From the NCBI GenBank assembly GCA_021802645.1, contig JAJZRO010000007.1, positions 1-51,072 of the forward strand: 51,072 nt of DNA. Reading direction: 5' to 3'. Below the pieces are notes generated by a model that saw only the letters and a program-made list of their open reading frames with translations, was not told the DNA's origin and did not search any database. Shown one piece after another: positions 19,738 through 28,214 of this stretch. The stretch's first letter is position 1. The number at the start of each line of letters is the position of its first letter. This DNA comes from Deltaproteobacteria bacterium. Its GTDB lineage: Bacteria; Desulfobacterota; Desulfobulbia; Desulfobulbales; Desulfurivibrionaceae. A program made the translations under genes and the position numbers.

Positions 19738-20150
19738 TTAAGGCCATACCCCCCTTCTCGGCAATTCCCCACCCACCTTTTGCCATCTGGTGACCAGGCG
19801 CCTCCTTTTGGCGGCATTCCCGCATCAAAAATGATGCACTTGAGGATGGCCGGTGATGTCACGCACTCGACAGCCGGTGCGAAGCATGCTGTTAACAACT
19901 CGATTTTTCTACAGAAAAAAGACAAGAAAAAAGGCGGCCGTCCGCCGGGCCACAGGCATCCTTTTTGCTCTCTGTTCAGGACAGTGGCTGTTTGGCGCCG
20001 CCACCTCCCCCATGGTCGCCGCGTCGCTGCTGCCGCCAATGGCCCTAGGGCTTGGGGCGGAACCGGAAGGAGGGGTGCCGCAAAAACCCAACCAAAAGAG
20101 GGAAAGAACCGATCTTGTTGTCCAACCTTCTGTAGCCAAAGGAGAAAACG
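19738..20150. other. 413-base gene-free gap with leader of the TSUP gene
   Basis: No convincing gene. A 6-bp perfect inverted repeat (GCATCA-AAAA-TGATGC) lies at 19822-19837. Two weak sigma-54-like elements with correct 12-base GG-to-GC spacing are at 19808-19824 (TTGGC...CCGCA) and 19874-19890 (CCGGTGCG...TGCT). The last bases hold a good AAGGAG ribosome site for the gene at 20151. An open frame from 19853 runs through the gap and into the next gene, but its sequence looks non-coding. Confidence 0.4.
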
Positions 20151-21482
20151 ATGATGCAGAGGAAGTTCCGAGGGGTTCCGTTTCTGGCGTTGGTTATGGT
20201 CTTATTCCTGGGCATTCCCTGGAGCGTTGCTGCGGCCGTCCCGGGGAGCCCGCAAGCTGCCGCTGCGGCAATCCCGCCGCCCCCACCTCCCTCCGCTGCC
20301 AAGGCCCCCACCGTGGTGCTCGATAAAACCACGCTGGCCAATGGTGGCGAGATCACCGTCACCGGCCAGGCGCCCGCCGGCGCCCAGGTCTATGTCGAGG
20401 TCTATGCCGCCGACAAGCAGGTGCGGGCCAACCGCTTCGACAGCAAGAGGGATCCCAAGACCGGCAAGATTCCCTACAAGTTTTACCTGACCCACGAGAT
20501 GCCCGCCTTTTATAAGATCCTGGTGCCGAAGGAGATGGCCGGCGAACTGGACAAGGCCAAGGCCGCAGGCAAGGGGTGGAAATACTCCGAGACGCTGAAG
20601 GCCACCGGCGCAAATGCCGCCTACAATGCCCCGGCCAAGATGAAGATCGACAGCTACCAGGCCACCATCATGGCCAGCATCATCGGCTCGCGCGGCACCC
20701 TGCTCGCACCGATGGATGAAAAGGCGAGCAAGAGCGAGTCGATGAAGCTGGTCAAGGGCCGCTTCCGCAGCGTGGGCAAGCTCCTGGAGGCCAATGTCGA
20801 GGTCACCCCGGCCGGCGCTTACACCGCCAAGATCAAGCTGCCCACCGGTCAGGCCCCTGGCAAATACAACGTGACCGTCACCGCGGTGACCGAGCGGCTC
20901 AAGGAAGGCGACAAGGAGACGGTCAAGAAGGTCAAGGGGGAGGCCTCCTTCGAGAACACCATTGCCTTGCCTTATGTGTACCTCGGCTCGGCCGGCACCA
21001 GCCTCAATCTGCTGTGGCCGTTCCTGCTCTGCCTGGTCATCTCCATCTTCGGCGTGCTGATGGGCGCCGGCGGCGGCTTTATCCTGAACCCGATCCTGGT
21101 CTCGCTCTTCCCCCTGCCGCACACCATCGTGGCCGGCACCGTCATGCCCACCGTGCTCTTTTCCCAGGGCAGCGGCATCTACAACTACTCCAAGATCAAG
21201 TTCATCAACTGGAAGCTGGGGATCACCATCGGCTGCGCCATGATGGTGGGTGGTTTCATCGGCCCCAAGTTGACCGAGATGATCACCCTCGACCAGTTCA
21301 AGTTCGTCTTTGGCTGGATCCTCCTGGTACTGGCGGCGCTGATGTTCTGGCAGACCACCGCTGGCTATCTCGAGAAAAACAAGAAGGAACAGGCCATTTT
21401 GAAGGAGTTTAGGAAGCGGGCCGAGGAATGCGCGAAGCGTGGCGAGAGCGGCACTGCCGCCTGCCCGACGGACCAGAAATAG
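20151..21482 (+). CDS. TSUP-type half-permease with large exported N-terminal domain
   Basis: A 443-residue protein: signal peptide (1-29), Pro/Ala linker (PPPPPPSAAK), a roughly 230-residue exported domain with Ig- or carboxypeptidase-like beta features (VVLDKTTLANGGEITVTG; GQAPGKYNVTVTAV), then four membrane helices from about 283 that correspond to one repeat of a TauE/SafE permease (motif GAGGGFILNP, then VAGTVMPTVLFSQ). Ordinary TSUP permeases have two such repeats in one chain (about 250-300 aa). Here the second repeat is a separate gene 26 bases downstream. The family exports sulfite, sulfoacetate and related anions; the substrate here is unknown. AAGGAG precedes the ATG by 6 bases. 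Confidence 0.85.
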   Translation: MMQRKFRGVPFLALVMVLFLGIPWSVAAAVPGSPQAAAAAIPPPPPPSAAKAPTVVLDKTTLANGGEITVTGQAPAGAQVYVEVYAADKQVRANRFDSKRDPKTGKIPYKFYLTHEMPAFYKILVPKEMAGELDKAKAAGKGWKYSETLKATGANAAYNAPAKMKIDSYQATIMASIIGSRGTLLAPMDEKASKSESMKLVKGRFRSVGKLLEANVEVTPAGAYTAKIKLPTGQAPGKYNVTVTAVTERLKEGDKETVKKVKGEASFENTIALPYVYLGSAGTSLNLLWPFLLCLVISIFGVLMGAGGGFILNPILVSLFPLPHTIVAGTVMPTVLFSQGSGIYNYSKIKFINWKLGITIGCAMMVGGFIGPKLTEMITLDQFKFVFGWILLVLAALMFWQTTAGYLEKNKKEQAILKEFRKRAEECAKRGESGTAACPTDQK

Positions 21483-21508
21483 CAACCATCACCGGGAGGC
21501 ATCCTGTC

Positions 21509-21898
21509 ATGAAAGTAGAATTCTGGGGCCACGAGTTCGAGGCCAATCTGTTTGTCGGTTGTATCGGCGGGTTTCTCATTGCCATCATGTCCTCCATGTT
21601 CGGCTTTGGCGGCGGCCCGTTCATGGTGCCGCTGATGACCGTCGGCATGGGACTGCCCATGTACATCGTGGTGGGCAGCTCGCTGCTCGCCATCTTCTTC
21701 AATACGGCCATGGGCACCCTGCGCCATATGCAGTTCGGCAATTTCGACCTGGTGTTTTTTCTCTCCATGTTTCCGGCCGCCTTGCTGGGCGGCTACATTG
21801 GTCCGCAGATCGCCAAGAAGGTGAGCCCGATCGTGGTCAAGCGCATCGCCTGTGCAGGCTTGGCGCTGCTGGGTCTCAATCTGTTGGGCCTTTATTGA
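21509..21898 (+). CDS. TSUP-type half-permease, second half
   Basis: A 129-residue membrane protein with about four helices and the TSUP signature FGFGGGPFMVPLM, then VVGSSLLAIFFNT and LLGGYIGPQIAKK. It corresponds to one half of a TauE/SafE-type permease and has its own ribosome site (GGGAGG) and ATG, so it is not a frameshift fragment; the upstream gene also ends in a natural charged cytosolic tail. It presumably pairs with the product of 20151-21482 to build a complete pore (inference). Confidence 0.85.
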   Translation: MKVEFWGHEFEANLFVGCIGGFLIAIMSSMFGFGGGPFMVPLMTVGMGLPMYIVVGSSLLAIFFNTAMGTLRHMQFGNFDLVFFLSMFPAALLGGYIGPQIAKKVSPIVVKRIACAGLALLGLNLLGLY

Positions 21899-21918
21899 GC
21901 ACGCGATAACCGGCGCCG

Positions 21919-21954
21919 CTGCCGGCCGGCTCCTTGGGGGAGCCCGGCCGGCAG
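21919..21954 (+). other. Strong GC-rich hairpin between permease and response regulator genes
   Basis: CTGCCGGCCGGCTCC pairs with GGAGCCCGGCCGGCAG around a short TTGG loop (one bulged base). No T-tract follows, so it is not a typical intrinsic terminator; it could set mRNA stability or the ratio of permease to regulator. Confidence 0.5.
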
Positions 21955-21985
21955 GAAATCCTTACCACGAAGCGAGGAGGGAAGC

Positions 21986-22348
21986 ATGGCGCATATCCTG
22001 GTGCTGGACGACGTGCCCGAGGCCGGCATGCTGGTGCAGAAAATCCTCGGCAAAAAAGGCCATGCGGTGGTCGCCTTTACCGGCGAGGAGGAGGCCCTGG
22101 CCTATGCGCGGCACCACCGGATCGACCTCGCCATCCTCGACATCAAGCTGAAGAGGATGAGCGGGATTGCGGTACTGGCGGAGTTGAAAAAGATGGACCC
22201 GGCCATGCGGGTGATCATGCTCACCGGGTACCCGACGGTGCAGACCGCCCAGCAGGCGAGAACTCTCGGGGCCGACGACTACTGCGTCAAGCCCTTGGAC
22301 AAGGAAGAACTCGAAACGAAGGTCAGTGCGGTAATCGGCGCGGCATGA
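21986..22348 (+). CDS. Single-domain response regulator (copy 2)
   Basis: A 120-residue receiver with D8/D9, phosphoacceptor D52 (AILDIKLK), T80 and K102 (YCVKPLD). It is collinear with the receiver at 15611-15985 and about 53% identical by count. It has a GAGGAGG ribosome site. It lies between the split permease and the molybdopterin enzyme, with no kinase adjacent on this side, so the orphan regulator may serve the copy 1 kinase at 14367-15491, which lacks an adjacent regulator on its own strand (inference). Confidence 0.92.
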   Translation: MAHILVLDDVPEAGMLVQKILGKKGHAVVAFTGEEEALAYARHHRIDLAILDIKLKRMSGIAVLAELKKMDPAMRVIMLTGYPTVQTAQQARTLGADDYCVKPLDKEELETKVSAVIGAA

Positions 22349-22409
22349 GCGCCGGCAAGCGGGCGGAGCGGGGCAGGCAACCCCGGTCCAGGCCCGAGGA
22401 GAGCGTTAT

Positions 22410-24527
22410 ATGACAACACGATCGGTGTGGAGCATGTGCGGCATGTGTACGGTTCGGTGCCCGATCCGGGTGGAGACCGAGGGCGACGAGGTCACCTGGA
22501 TCGAAGGCAATCCGCATCTGCTGGAGGGCGCCTTGTGCGCCAAGGGTTCGGCCGGCATGGCGTTGCTCAAGGACGAAGAGCGGCCGCTGTCGCCGATGAT
22601 CCGCAAAGGCGGACGCGGCGCCGGCCGGTGGGAGCGGGTGAGCTGGTATGCGGCCCTCGACTACGTGGCCGATAAATTGAACGCCATCATCAAGGAGCAC
22701 GGGCCGGAGAGCATCATGATGAGCTGCCGCGGCGGCCCCTTCATGGACCTCATCAAGGCCTTCTGCCATGCGGTCGGCTCCCCCAACTTCAGCAACCATG
22801 ACAGCGCCTGCGGCCGCAACGTGCACCATGCGAGTCTCTCGGTCTACGGCCTGGGCCGCAAGGACTTTGTCTACGATCTCAAGAAGTGCAAACACCTCAT
22901 CCTCTTCGGCCGCAACATCCTCGCCTCCCTGCGGCCGGCGGAGGTGAATCAGGTGATGGACATGCTGGATGCCGGCGGCACCATGACCTATGTCGATGTT
23001 CGCCAGACGCTGACCGGCATCAAGGCCGACCGCTTCTTCCTGGTGACGCCGGGTACGGATTACGCCCTGGCCCTGGGCATGATCCACGAGGTGATCAAGC
23101 AGGGGGTCTACGACCAGGAATTCATCGACCGCTACGTCGCCGACTTCGACAAGCTGGTCGCCTTTGTCGAGCCCTACACCGCCGACTGGGCCGCCAAGGA
23201 ATGCGGGGTCAAGGCGGATCGCATCAAGGAGTTCGTCACCGAGATCGGGAGTCAGCGGCCCAAGGTGGTCTTCCATCCGGGCTGGATGCTCTCGCGCTAC
23301 CGTGACTCCTTCTATGCCAGCCGGGCGCTCCATATCTTGAACGTGCTCATGGGCAACGTCGAGGTGGAAGGCGGCCAGATCTTCGCCAAGGGGGCGGGCG
23401 ATTGCGGGGTGAAGGGCATCCGCAGTCTGGATGCCCAGGTGCCCAAGCCGACGGCGAAAAGGGCCGACGGGGTAGGCTGGAAATACCAGCACTTCGACAA
23501 GGGGCCGGGGCTCTTTCACCTCTTCTACGATGCCATGCTGACCGGCGAGCCTTATCCGCTCAAGGCGCTCATCTGCATGCGCCATGATCCCTTCACCTGC
23601 TTTCCGGACCCGCAGGCCCAGAAGGAGGCGCTGGACAAGCTCGACCTGCTGGTCTCGGTGGATACCCATTACAGTGAGTTCGGCTGGTACAGTGACGTCA
23701 TCCTGCCCGAATCCACCTTCCTGGAGCGCGACAGCATCATTGCGACGCAAAAGGGGCCCAAACCGCGGTTCATCAAGCGCAACAAGGCGATTGCGCCCAT
23801 GCACGACACCAAGAGCCTCTACGAGATCATCAAGCAGCTCGCCGACCGCCTCGGCGTGGGCCAGTATTTCCCCGGCAGTTCCATTGAGGAGCTGTGGGCG
23901 TGGCAGCTCGAACCCACCGGTTTTAGCCTCAAGGACTTTGACGCCAAGGGATTCATCTCGCTTACCGACAAGCCGGTGATGTTCGACCGCAACCACCTCG
24001 ACGGCAAGTTCAAGACGCCCTCGGGCAAGATCGAGATGGTGAGCGGGAAACTCACCGAAGCGGGGCTCGAGTCGCTCAAACCCTACGAGAGCCCGGAGAA
24101 GCCGCCCAAGGGGCACTTCCGGCTGGTCTTCGGGCGGTCGCCGGTCCATGCCCACAGCCACACGGTCAACAACCCGCTGCTTTACGAGTTGATGCCGGAG
24201 AATACCCTGTGGATCAACAAGCGGCAGGCGGCCAGACTGGGCGTCAACGACGGCGACCTGGTCGACGTGGGAGTCTGCGGTTGCAGCGGCACCATCAAGG
24301 CCCACCTCACCGAGTTCATCCACCCGGAGGCGGTGTACATGGCGCATGGCTTCGGCCGGCAGGTCCCGCTGCAAAGCCGGGCCTACCATGCCGGCATGGC
24401 GGATCAGAAACTGATGAAGGGCATGCTCCAGGAGATGGACCCGGCGGGCGGCGGCCTCAACCTCTGCGAGTGCTTCGTCACCGTGCGCCGCAGCGCCAAG
24501 AACCCGAAGCGGATGGTGGAACTATGA
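22410..24527 (+). CDS. Molybdopterin oxidoreductase catalytic subunit
   Basis: A 705-residue protein of the DMSO-reductase superfamily binding a bis-pyranopterin Mo or W cofactor. The N-terminal [4Fe-4S] site is C10, C13, C17, C43 (SMCGMCTVRCP; GALCAKG). Cys134 (HDSACGRNVHH) is in the position of the metal ligand in the Cys-liganded group (polysulfide/thiosulfate and related enzymes). The C-terminal cofactor-binding domain contains FGRSPVHAHSHTVNNP. There is no Tat signal, so a cytoplasmic location is expected. The substrate cannot be named. It overlaps the ferredoxin gene by 4 bases. No membrane anchor subunit follows. Confidence 0.92.
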   Translation: MTTRSVWSMCGMCTVRCPIRVETEGDEVTWIEGNPHLLEGALCAKGSAGMALLKDEERPLSPMIRKGGRGAGRWERVSWYAALDYVADKLNAIIKEHGPESIMMSCRGGPFMDLIKAFCHAVGSPNFSNHDSACGRNVHHASLSVYGLGRKDFVYDLKKCKHLILFGRNILASLRPAEVNQVMDMLDAGGTMTYVDVRQTLTGIKADRFFLVTPGTDYALALGMIHEVIKQGVYDQEFIDRYVADFDKLVAFVEPYTADWAAKECGVKADRIKEFVTEIGSQRPKVVFHPGWMLSRYRDSFYASRALHILNVLMGNVEVEGGQIFAKGAGDCGVKGIRSLDAQVPKPTAKRADGVGWKYQHFDKGPGLFHLFYDAMLTGEPYPLKALICMRHDPFTCFPDPQAQKEALDKLDLLVSVDTHYSEFGWYSDVILPESTFLERDSIIATQKGPKPRFIKRNKAIAPMHDTKSLYEIIKQLADRLGVGQYFPGSSIEELWAWQLEPTGFSLKDFDAKGFISLTDKPVMFDRNHLDGKFKTPSGKIEMVSGKLTEAGLESLKPYESPEKPPKGHFRLVFGRSPVHAHSHTVNNPLLYELMPENTLWINKRQAARLGVNDGDLVDVGVCGCSGTIKAHLTEFIHPEAVYMAHGFGRQVPLQSRAYHAGMADQKLMKGMLQEMDPAGGGLNLCECFVTVRRSAKNPKRMVEL

Positions 24528-24976
24528 ATAAATACATGCTCTATCTCAATTCCAAACGGTGCATCGGCTGTCATGGCTGCGAGGTTCACTGCAAGACCAA
24601 CAAACGGCTGCCGGAAGGGCCGCTCCTCTGCGAAATCAGCCATGAGCCGTTGAAGATGGTGGGCGGCGTGCCCAAGACCGAGTTCCAGTTCCGTTCCTGT
24701 TACCATTGCGAGGAGCCGTACTGCGTGCCGGTCTGCCCCACCGGGGCCATGCAGAAGCGGGCCGACGGCATCGTCTTTGTGGAGCAGGAAAAGTGTATCG
24801 GCTGCATGGCGTGTGTCGGGGCCTGTCCGTGGGGGGTGCCGCAGCACAACCCCGCCACCGGCAAGGTGGTCAAATGCGACTACTGCCTTGATCGCGTGGA
24901 TGCCGGTCTCAAGCCGGCCTGCGTCACCCGTTGCACCACCCATGCCCTGAAATTCGTTACCCTCACGGAGTTGTAG
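24524..24976 (+). CDS. Ferredoxin-type electron-transfer subunit (four [4Fe-4S])
   Basis: A 150-residue DmsB/PsrB-like subunit. Cysteine groups are CIGCHGCEVHC, CYHCEEPYCVPVCP, CIGCMACVGACP and CDYC...CVTRC, enough for four [4Fe-4S] clusters. It is translationally coupled (ATGA) to the molybdopterin subunit, so it should pass electrons to or from that enzyme. No signal sequence. A strong terminator 35 bases later closes the transcription unit, confirming that no NrfD-type anchor is co-transcribed. Confidence 0.93.
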   Translation: MNKYMLYLNSKRCIGCHGCEVHCKTNKRLPEGPLLCEISHEPLKMVGGVPKTEFQFRSCYHCEEPYCVPVCPTGAMQKRADGIVFVEQEKCIGCMACVGACPWGVPQHNPATGKVVKCDYCLDRVDAGLKPACVTRCTTHALKFVTLTEL

Positions 24977-25010
24977 TTCGGGCGAGCAGGGCCGGGTGGC
25001 GAGAGCGTTC

Positions 25011-25042
25011 GGGGAGGTGGCGAAAGCCATCTCCCCTTTTTT
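25011..25042 (+). terminator. Intrinsic terminator after the oxidoreductase genes
   Basis: GGGGAGGTGGC, GAAA tetraloop, GCCATCTCCCC (one G-U pair), then six T. Ends the plus-strand unit before the convergent rodA. Confidence 0.93.
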
Positions 25043-25069
25043 GTTGCGAAAGCGCGGAGGGCGAGGTGG

Positions 25070-26179
25070 TCAGGCCGCGACCATGAAGCGGCGCATGCGG
25101 ATGTTGAGCAAGAGGCCGATACCCGCCAGGTTGGTCAGCAGCGACGAGCCGCCGTAACTGAAGAGTGGCAGCGGCACGCCGACTACCGGCAGCAGTCCCA
25201 TGATCATCCCGAGGTTGATGAAGGCCTGCCAGAAGAGCAGCGAGACGATGCCGAAAGCGAGCAGCATGCCGAATTTGTCCCGGGCGGTGACCGCGATGTT
25301 GAGCCCCCAGAGCAGGACAAAGAAATAACAGGCCAGAAAGACCAGCGAGCCGAAAAAGCCCCACTCCTCGGCCCAGACCGAGAAGGCGAAGTCGGTGTGG
25401 CGCTCGGGCAGGAAGTCGAGCTGCCCCTGGGTGCCGTGGAGGTATCCCTTGCCGAACTTGAGGCCGCTGCCCACCGCGATCTTGGATTGGGTAATGTGGT
25501 AACCGCTGCCCAGGGGGTCGCTCTCCGGGTTGAGGAAGATTTCGATCCGCTGGCGCTGGTACGGCTTGAGCAGTTTCCAGACCACCGGCAATGCCCCCAG
25601 CGCCCCACCAGCCAGGATCCCGAAGGTGGACCAACGCAATTTGACGAAGAGGGTCATGGAGGCGAAGATGATGAGCAGCATGAGGGCGGTGCCGAGGTCT
25701 GGCTGCTTCAGGATGAGCAGGAAGGGGACGAGGGTGAGGATGATGGGCACGAAGAGTTCCGGCAAGGTGAACCCTTTGCCGGTGTCCTTGCGGTAGTAGT
25801 AGCTGGCAAGCGTGATGACCAGGATGAGTTTGGCGGGCTCGGAGGGTTGCAGGCGAAAGAAGCCGAGGCCGATCCAGCGTTGGCTGCCGGCCACGGTCTG
25901 GCCGAAGGCCATGGCGGCCACCAGCATGAGCAGGCCAAAGATGTAAAGCGGATAGCTCAGGCCGATGAGGACCTTGTAGTCGATGGTGACGATGAGCAGG
26001 ATGAGGCCGAATCCCATCAGGTTGAAATAGAGTTGCTTGAAAAAGGCGGAGAGGCCGACGGCGTCGTTGAGGCGGGTGGCGCTGTAGAGATTGAGCAGCG
26101 CCATCAGGGTGACGATGAGCACCCCGCCGATGATGGCCCAGTCGATGTTTTGCAGCAGGCGGCGGTCGAAGCGGAACAT
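25070..26179 (-). CDS. rodA: Peptidoglycan glycosyltransferase RodA
   Basis: SEDS-family polymerase that extends glycan strands of the lateral wall together with PBP2. It is 369 aa with about ten membrane helices. Recognisable segments are GSQRWIGLGFFRLQPSEPAK and the C-terminal GVPLPLFSYGGSSLL. Last gene of the mreBCD-mrdA-rodA operon, 10 bases after mrdA. Nothing unusual. Confidence 0.95.
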   Translation of the reverse strand: MFRFDRRLLQNIDWAIIGGVLIVTLMALLNLYSATRLNDAVGLSAFFKQLYFNLMGFGLILLIVTIDYKVLIGLSYPLYIFGLLMLVAAMAFGQTVAGSQRWIGLGFFRLQPSEPAKLILVITLASYYYRKDTGKGFTLPELFVPIILTLVPFLLILKQPDLGTALMLLIIFASMTLFVKLRWSTFGILAGGALGALPVVWKLLKPYQRQRIEIFLNPESDPLGSGYHITQSKIAVGSGLKFGKGYLHGTQGQLDFLPERHTDFAFSVWAEEWGFFGSLVFLACYFFVLLWGLNIAVTARDKFGMLLAFGIVSLLFWQAFINLGMIMGLLPVVGVPLPLFSYGGSSLLTNLAGIGLLLNIRMRRFMVAA

Positions 26180-26189
26180 GATTTCCCTC

Positions 26190-28211
26190 CTACGGCTTCT
26201 TCTTGGCCGGCGGTTTGGCCATCGGCTTGGCTGATGGCTTGGTTGATGGCGTGGGCGATGGTGTGGCGGTCGGTGGGGCCGCGGGTTTGGTCGGTGGCGT
26301 GGCGGGTGTCGTCGTCACCGGCAAGGTCGGGGTGGCGGCGGTTGCCGCTTCCGCCGCGGGAAGGGGAGGGGGCGGATACATCTCGAAATACTTGCTGAGA
26401 ACGGCCTTGGCCACCGGCGCCGCGGCGGAACCGCCGTGGCCGCCATGCTCGACCAGCACGGTCACCGCGATCTGCGGCTTGTCAAAGGGCGCGAAGCAGG
26501 TGAACCAGGCATGATCCTGGTACAGGTAGGGAACGTTGCTGGCTGAGGTCGCCTTGTATTGGGCCATGCGCACCACCTGGGCCGTACCGGTCTTGCCCGC
26601 CACGATGACGTTCTCCATCTTGGCGGCGGTGGCGGTGCCATGCGGCTCGTTGACCGCCCCCTCGAGGCCGTCGCGAATGAGCTGGAGGGTCCGCGGGCTG
26701 CCCAGCGAGGTGCCGTCGACGATTGGCTTGAACCGGGAGACAAAGGCGCCGGTGGAATCCTTGACTGCGGCGATGAACTGCGGCCGATAGAGGGTGCCGC
26801 CGTTGGCGACGGCCGCGGTCATCCGGCAGATCTGGAGGGGGGTGGCCAGGTCGAAGCCTTGGCCGATGCCCACCGAGAGGGTCTCGCCTTCCTGCCATGG
26901 TTCCTTGAAGCGCTTGAGTTTCCAGGCGGTGGTGGGGATATTGCCGGCCTTTTCGTTCTCCAGGGTGATGCCGGTTTTTGCCCCCAGCCCCAGACTGTGG
27001 GCGTAGTGGGCAAGGAGATCGGGCCCGAGCTTCTGGGCGACCTGATAGAAATAGACGTCGCAGGATTCGGCCAACGCGCGGTGAAGGCTGATGGAGCCGT
27101 GGCCGCCCTTTTTCCAGCAGCCGTACGAACGGTTGCCGAAGTTGATCGAACCGGAGCAGAAAAAGCTGGTGTCGGGGGTGATCACCTTCTCACTGAGTCC
27201 GGCCAGGGCGGTGACGATCTTGTAGGTGGAACCGGGCGGATACTGGCCCTGGATCGGCTTGTTGATGAGCGGCGTTTTGGGGTCGCTCAAGAGTCGCTGC
27301 CAGACATTTGCCGGGATGCCGCTGCTGAATTCATGGAGCGGCAAGGCCGGCAGGCTCGTGAGGACGAGGATGCGGCCGGTGTTGACCTCCATGGCCACCA
27401 CCGCCCCGGCCTTGTCGGCCATGGCGTCTTCCGCCGCCTTCTGCATGCCGATATCGATGGTGAGCTGGAGATCATTCCCAGGCACGGCCTCCTGGGTCTT
27501 GAGGCGTTTCTGGACCACGCCCCGCACATCGACCTCGACAAAGCTTGCGCCCTTCTCGCCGCGCAGGTAGCGATCGAAGAGTTTTTCAATCCCGCCTTTG
27601 CCGATCAGGTCGCCGGGCATATAGGTGTTATCGTCGCTGGCATCCAGCTCCTGCTGGTTGATTTCACCCAGGTAGCCCAGGAGATGGGAGGCCATCTCGT
27701 CATACAGGTAGTCGCGAGAGGGGAGCACCTCCACCTGCACGCCCGGCAACCGGTAGGCATTGTTTTCGATGGCGACCAGGGTTTCCCAGTCGATATCCTC
27801 CTTCAGGCGGGTCGGCAGATAGCGGGGATGGTCGGCGCCGGCCCGGATGCGATCGAGCAGCACCGAGATATCGAGCTTGAGGATTTTCGCCAGCTGTTTG
27901 AGCACCTCGTCGGGATGGGGCGCATCTTCTCGAATCCAGATGACGTTGAAGCGGGGGCGGTTGGCGATGATGATGTTGCCGTTGCGGTCCAGCACGTTGC
28001 CGCGCGGGGCGGCGATGTACTGGATGCGGGTGCGGTTGTTTTCCGAGAGCTGGGCATATTCGGTGCCCTTGCGGATCTGGAGATACCAGAGGCGGACCAC
28101 CAGCACCGCGATCAGCGTGACCATGATGGCGGTGGCGATGTCGATCCGGGTTTTGAGCATCTTGAGCTCGGCCGGGTCCATCTTGTTGATATTGCCAAGA
28201 CCGCGGGCCAT
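26190..28211 (-). CDS. mrdA: Penicillin-binding protein 2 (elongation transpeptidase)
   Basis: Class B PBP, 673 aa. One N-terminal membrane helix (ATAIMVTLIAVLVVRLWYLQI), a dimerisation domain, then the transpeptidase with active-site Ser in PPGSTYKI (about residue 327), SCDVYF and the KTG motif AGKTGTAQ. It cross-links peptidoglycan for cylindrical growth with RodA. The last 60 residues or so (after KYFEMYPPPP) are an unusual low-complexity Pro/Thr/Ala/Lys tail with repeated TPxxP and KPxAKP units, not part of the fold. It lies 3 bases after mreD. Confidence 0.95.
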   Translation of the reverse strand: MARGLGNINKMDPAELKMLKTRIDIATAIMVTLIAVLVVRLWYLQIRKGTEYAQLSENNRTRIQYIAAPRGNVLDRNGNIIIANRPRFNVIWIREDAPHPDEVLKQLAKILKLDISVLLDRIRAGADHPRYLPTRLKEDIDWETLVAIENNAYRLPGVQVEVLPSRDYLYDEMASHLLGYLGEINQQELDASDDNTYMPGDLIGKGGIEKLFDRYLRGEKGASFVEVDVRGVVQKRLKTQEAVPGNDLQLTIDIGMQKAAEDAMADKAGAVVAMEVNTGRILVLTSLPALPLHEFSSGIPANVWQRLLSDPKTPLINKPIQGQYPPGSTYKIVTALAGLSEKVITPDTSFFCSGSINFGNRSYGCWKKGGHGSISLHRALAESCDVYFYQVAQKLGPDLLAHYAHSLGLGAKTGITLENEKAGNIPTTAWKLKRFKEPWQEGETLSVGIGQGFDLATPLQICRMTAAVANGGTLYRPQFIAAVKDSTGAFVSRFKPIVDGTSLGSPRTLQLIRDGLEGAVNEPHGTATAAKMENVIVAGKTGTAQVVRMAQYKATSASNVPYLYQDHAWFTCFAPFDKPQIAVTVLVEHGGHGGSAAAPVAKAVLSKYFEMYPPPPLPAAEAATAATPTLPVTTTPATPPTKPAAPPTATPSPTPSTKPSAKPMAKPPAKKKP

Positions 28212-28214
28212 GGC

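Noticed and set aside
19853-20326. Open frame in the 19738-20150 gap with a hydrophobic stretch
   Set aside because: It runs into the TSUP gene in another frame, has no ribosome site and a composition unlike the neighbours.
20151-21898. Frameshift or nonsense mutation splitting one TSUP permease
   Set aside because: The second part has its own ribosome site and ATG after a 26-base gap, and the first ends in a natural charged tail, so two genes are more likely.
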